NCBI RefSeq assembly: GCF_041296385.1
Contig: NC_091019.1
Coordinates: 12,168,531-12,232,530, forward strand
Source of the DNA: Aphelocoma coerulescens
Lineage: Eukaryota; Chordata; Aves; Passeriformes; Corvidae
Direction of reading: 5' to 3'
Length of the DNA stretch: 64,000 nt
Part shown: in pieces, positions 57,101 through 60,100 of the stretch
Position numbering within the stretch: the first letter of the stretch is position 1
How the letters are laid out: every line of letters starts with the position of its first letter
Program-made: the position numbers and the translations under genes
Notes under the pieces: generated by a model
What the model saw: the letters and a program-made list of their open reading frames with translations, nothing else
Told to the model about the DNA's origin: nothing
Databases searched by the model: none

Positions 57101-60100
57101 CTGCAAAATCTACAATTATCTATAGCAAGAATAACCTAAAATCTGGGGAGAGAAAGCAGTTCTGGGATTGCACGGGTGTGTCCTTAAATACACACGTAAG
57201 GTGTGGAAAAATGGCTGGGAGTGTTCACAGCGTCATGCTGGTGAAAGAAATGAGGCACTGCTGTCTCTTACTGCTATTAATTTAGCATGCCAGCAGTTTT
57301 ATTAGCCATGAAAAATTAAATTCCAGCAAGTTGTCCATTACAAAAGACACCAGGTAAAAATATTAGAGAAAACAGAACGAAAAGCAGGGCACAGTTGCAC
57401 TGTGTCCACTTGATCTGCTTCAGGAACAGCAGCCATTTCCAAGTCTGGACTATTAATTGGATCAAAGTGTTATGACTGCTCTGTAGAGCTCTTTTTTCCC
57501 CTCCAGAGTTCGGTCCAGACTACATTTCCTAGAACTCCTTGAGTTACCTCTGGGATTTGGCATTTGTGGCTCCCAGGGAGATTACCAGAGCTGTTAGTTG
57601 TCACTGTAGTTGCCATGCAGAACAAACATCCTCTGTCACCAGCTAATAGTCCTGTCGTGGCACTCTTGTCTTGCAAGAATACGAAGAACTCAGTCAGGTA
57701 ACTTCCCTGCAGACGACCTGGGCCTGGCAGAGTTTCGGCGGGGCGGTCTCCGGGCAACAGCTGGACCTCGCTTATCCCGATCCAAGGACACCAAAGGCCA
57801 GAAGAGGTAATGGCTCCTCCTCTCCCTGGCACAGCCTGTCACAGCCAAACCCTCCTCTTGGGAAATACAGTCTTCCCAAGCACTTTGGTCCACATGGAAT
57901 TCCACAACAGCTGGAAAGAATTTCTCTGGTAGCAAAATCATCCTGAGAGTCTCCCTGCCTATGCTCCTCCAGCTGCAAGTCGCAGCACTCACTGCTTGGT
58001 GGAGTGTCAAAAATTTTACCTTGTTAAAGGACAATTATCATCTCCCGTGGGAATATCTGCATAATGATGAGGATTCAGCAATTCCTTTTTCCCTCTTTTC
58101 AAACAGAAAATGGGAAATTCTTATCTGCCCTGCAACTGTTCACAGGTTGTGGCTGGGCTGCCAAATTCCCAGGACACCCAAGAACAGAGCACACCAACAG
58201 ATTTGCTGCAGTCCTGCCTCTGGCAGCACGATGAGCTTTCCAATATGGACATTCATTCTTTCCTTTAACGTCTTTCCAACGTTTCTTGTGCTTTTCAGTG
58301 ACCACAATGCTCCTTTTGCTCAGTGGAGCACTGAAAGGGTTTGTAACTGGCTTGAGGACTTTGGCCTGGGCCAGTACGTGATTTTTGCACGGCAGTGGGT
58401 GACGTCAGGCCACACGCTCTTAACTGCCACACCTCAGGACATGGAAAAGGTAATCACTGCTTCTCTCTACCTGTTGATTCTGTCCAGCCAGGCCTCTCCA
58501 AAGGTAGAGTCTCTCCATTGGCTCTACCTTTCTGAAACCCACAGTATCAATTTTCAAAGCTACCAAATGAGAGGGAAGGAGCCAGAGGCAAGGCAAACTC
58601 TCTGTTAATGGTTTTCGTTGCAGGAAATGGGAATAAAGCATCCACTGCACAGGAAGAAATTAGTTTTGGCCATTAAAGCAATAAATGCAAAACAAGATGA
58701 GAAGTCTGCACAACTTGATCATATCTGGGTGACACGTAAGTGTTTGAGCTCTCAGGGAATTGTTTGGGAAGGAATTTCTCCCCCCTCTATGAAAGGGCTG
58801 CCTGATACATGTTTAAGCAGTTACCAAACGTCTTTTAAAAAGCACTAAGTTTCACCGTAGTAGAATTGGGGATTTTTGTGCCGTTCTTGACATCCAAATA
58901 TGCAGCTTGTGGTATGCTCTTCCATGGAGAACTCTGTCAGACTGCAGGGAATTAAATGGGTGGGCTCAGTCTAGGAAGAGCTACACTATGCTGCAGAAGA
59001 TGGGCTCCTGTACTGTCAAATATCATGGGGGTAGTGAGGCAAAGCTCTTTGGTGGGGAATTGCTTTTGGCTGTCCTCAGGAAAGGGGAATAGGTAGAATG
59101 AGCTACCTGAATGCCTCAGAAGCCAGGCCAGATGAGAAGGGAGAAGGGCTTCATTCTCACTGATCTGGAGCTGGTTCCCCACTGTTCTCACATCTGCAGG
59201 ATGGCTTGATGATATTGGCTTACCTCAGTACAAAGACCAATTTCATGAATCCAGAGTAGATGGTAGGATGTTACAGTACTTAACTGTGGTAAGTACAAAC
59301 CTTTTTCCTCAGTTTAACCAAATCTGACCTCAGAATAAGCAAAATATTTTACAATTTTCCTTTGAATGTCAGCAGTTAAAGAATTTTTGCAAGACAGAAG
59401 TAGTGGCAGTAATAACTCCTTTGTGCTGCCTAGTGCATGGAATCTGTTCCTAAGGTCCATAAAACAAGTCATATGTTAGGGCTAACTTCTGCAAAGTCCT
59501 TTTTTCAATATCACGTAGCACACCATGATTAAAAGTAAAATGACCTGTTTAACATGCAACTTCTGGAGCATGTTGTTCTCCAAAGCAAGACAGCAATGAT
59601 ATTCAGTAAAGCAAAAGCAGAAAATCCAGTGGTTTGTACAGCTCTGACCACATTCACTGCACACCATGAACCACACACAGCCACCATGTTTTCTTCCTGT
59701 TCTCCTGCCCAAGCCTGGATAATTAAGGCCTGGATTTGCCTTAAATAGGCTATGCTCCTGCCTTCATTTTTCAGCCAGGTCTTGCTATGGTGCAATGTTT
59801 AAAAAAAAAACCAAAAAACCAACAACAGAAGCCCCCAAACCTCCACCCTAACAAAAACCAAACCCTCTTTAAAGTATAAACCTTCATCTTACATAAACCA
59901 CAGTTACTGTAGTGTTATATAAAACTACACAGCAAATTTAAACTCTGTGTCCTTGGGGAGAGTATCTGTTTTGGTGTGTGTTCTGTGCCACCTAAAAGTC
60001 TCTCTCCTTCACAGAATGACCTTCTCTTCCTGAAAGTCACCAGTCAGCTGCACCACCTGAGTATTAAATGTGCCATTCATGTGCTGCACGTCAATGGCTT

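Noticed and set aside
57961..58608. 215-codon plus-strand open frame as an independent gene
   Set aside because: It overlaps and shares the frame of the SAM1 exon 58299-58449; flanking parts are intron by homology and splice sites.
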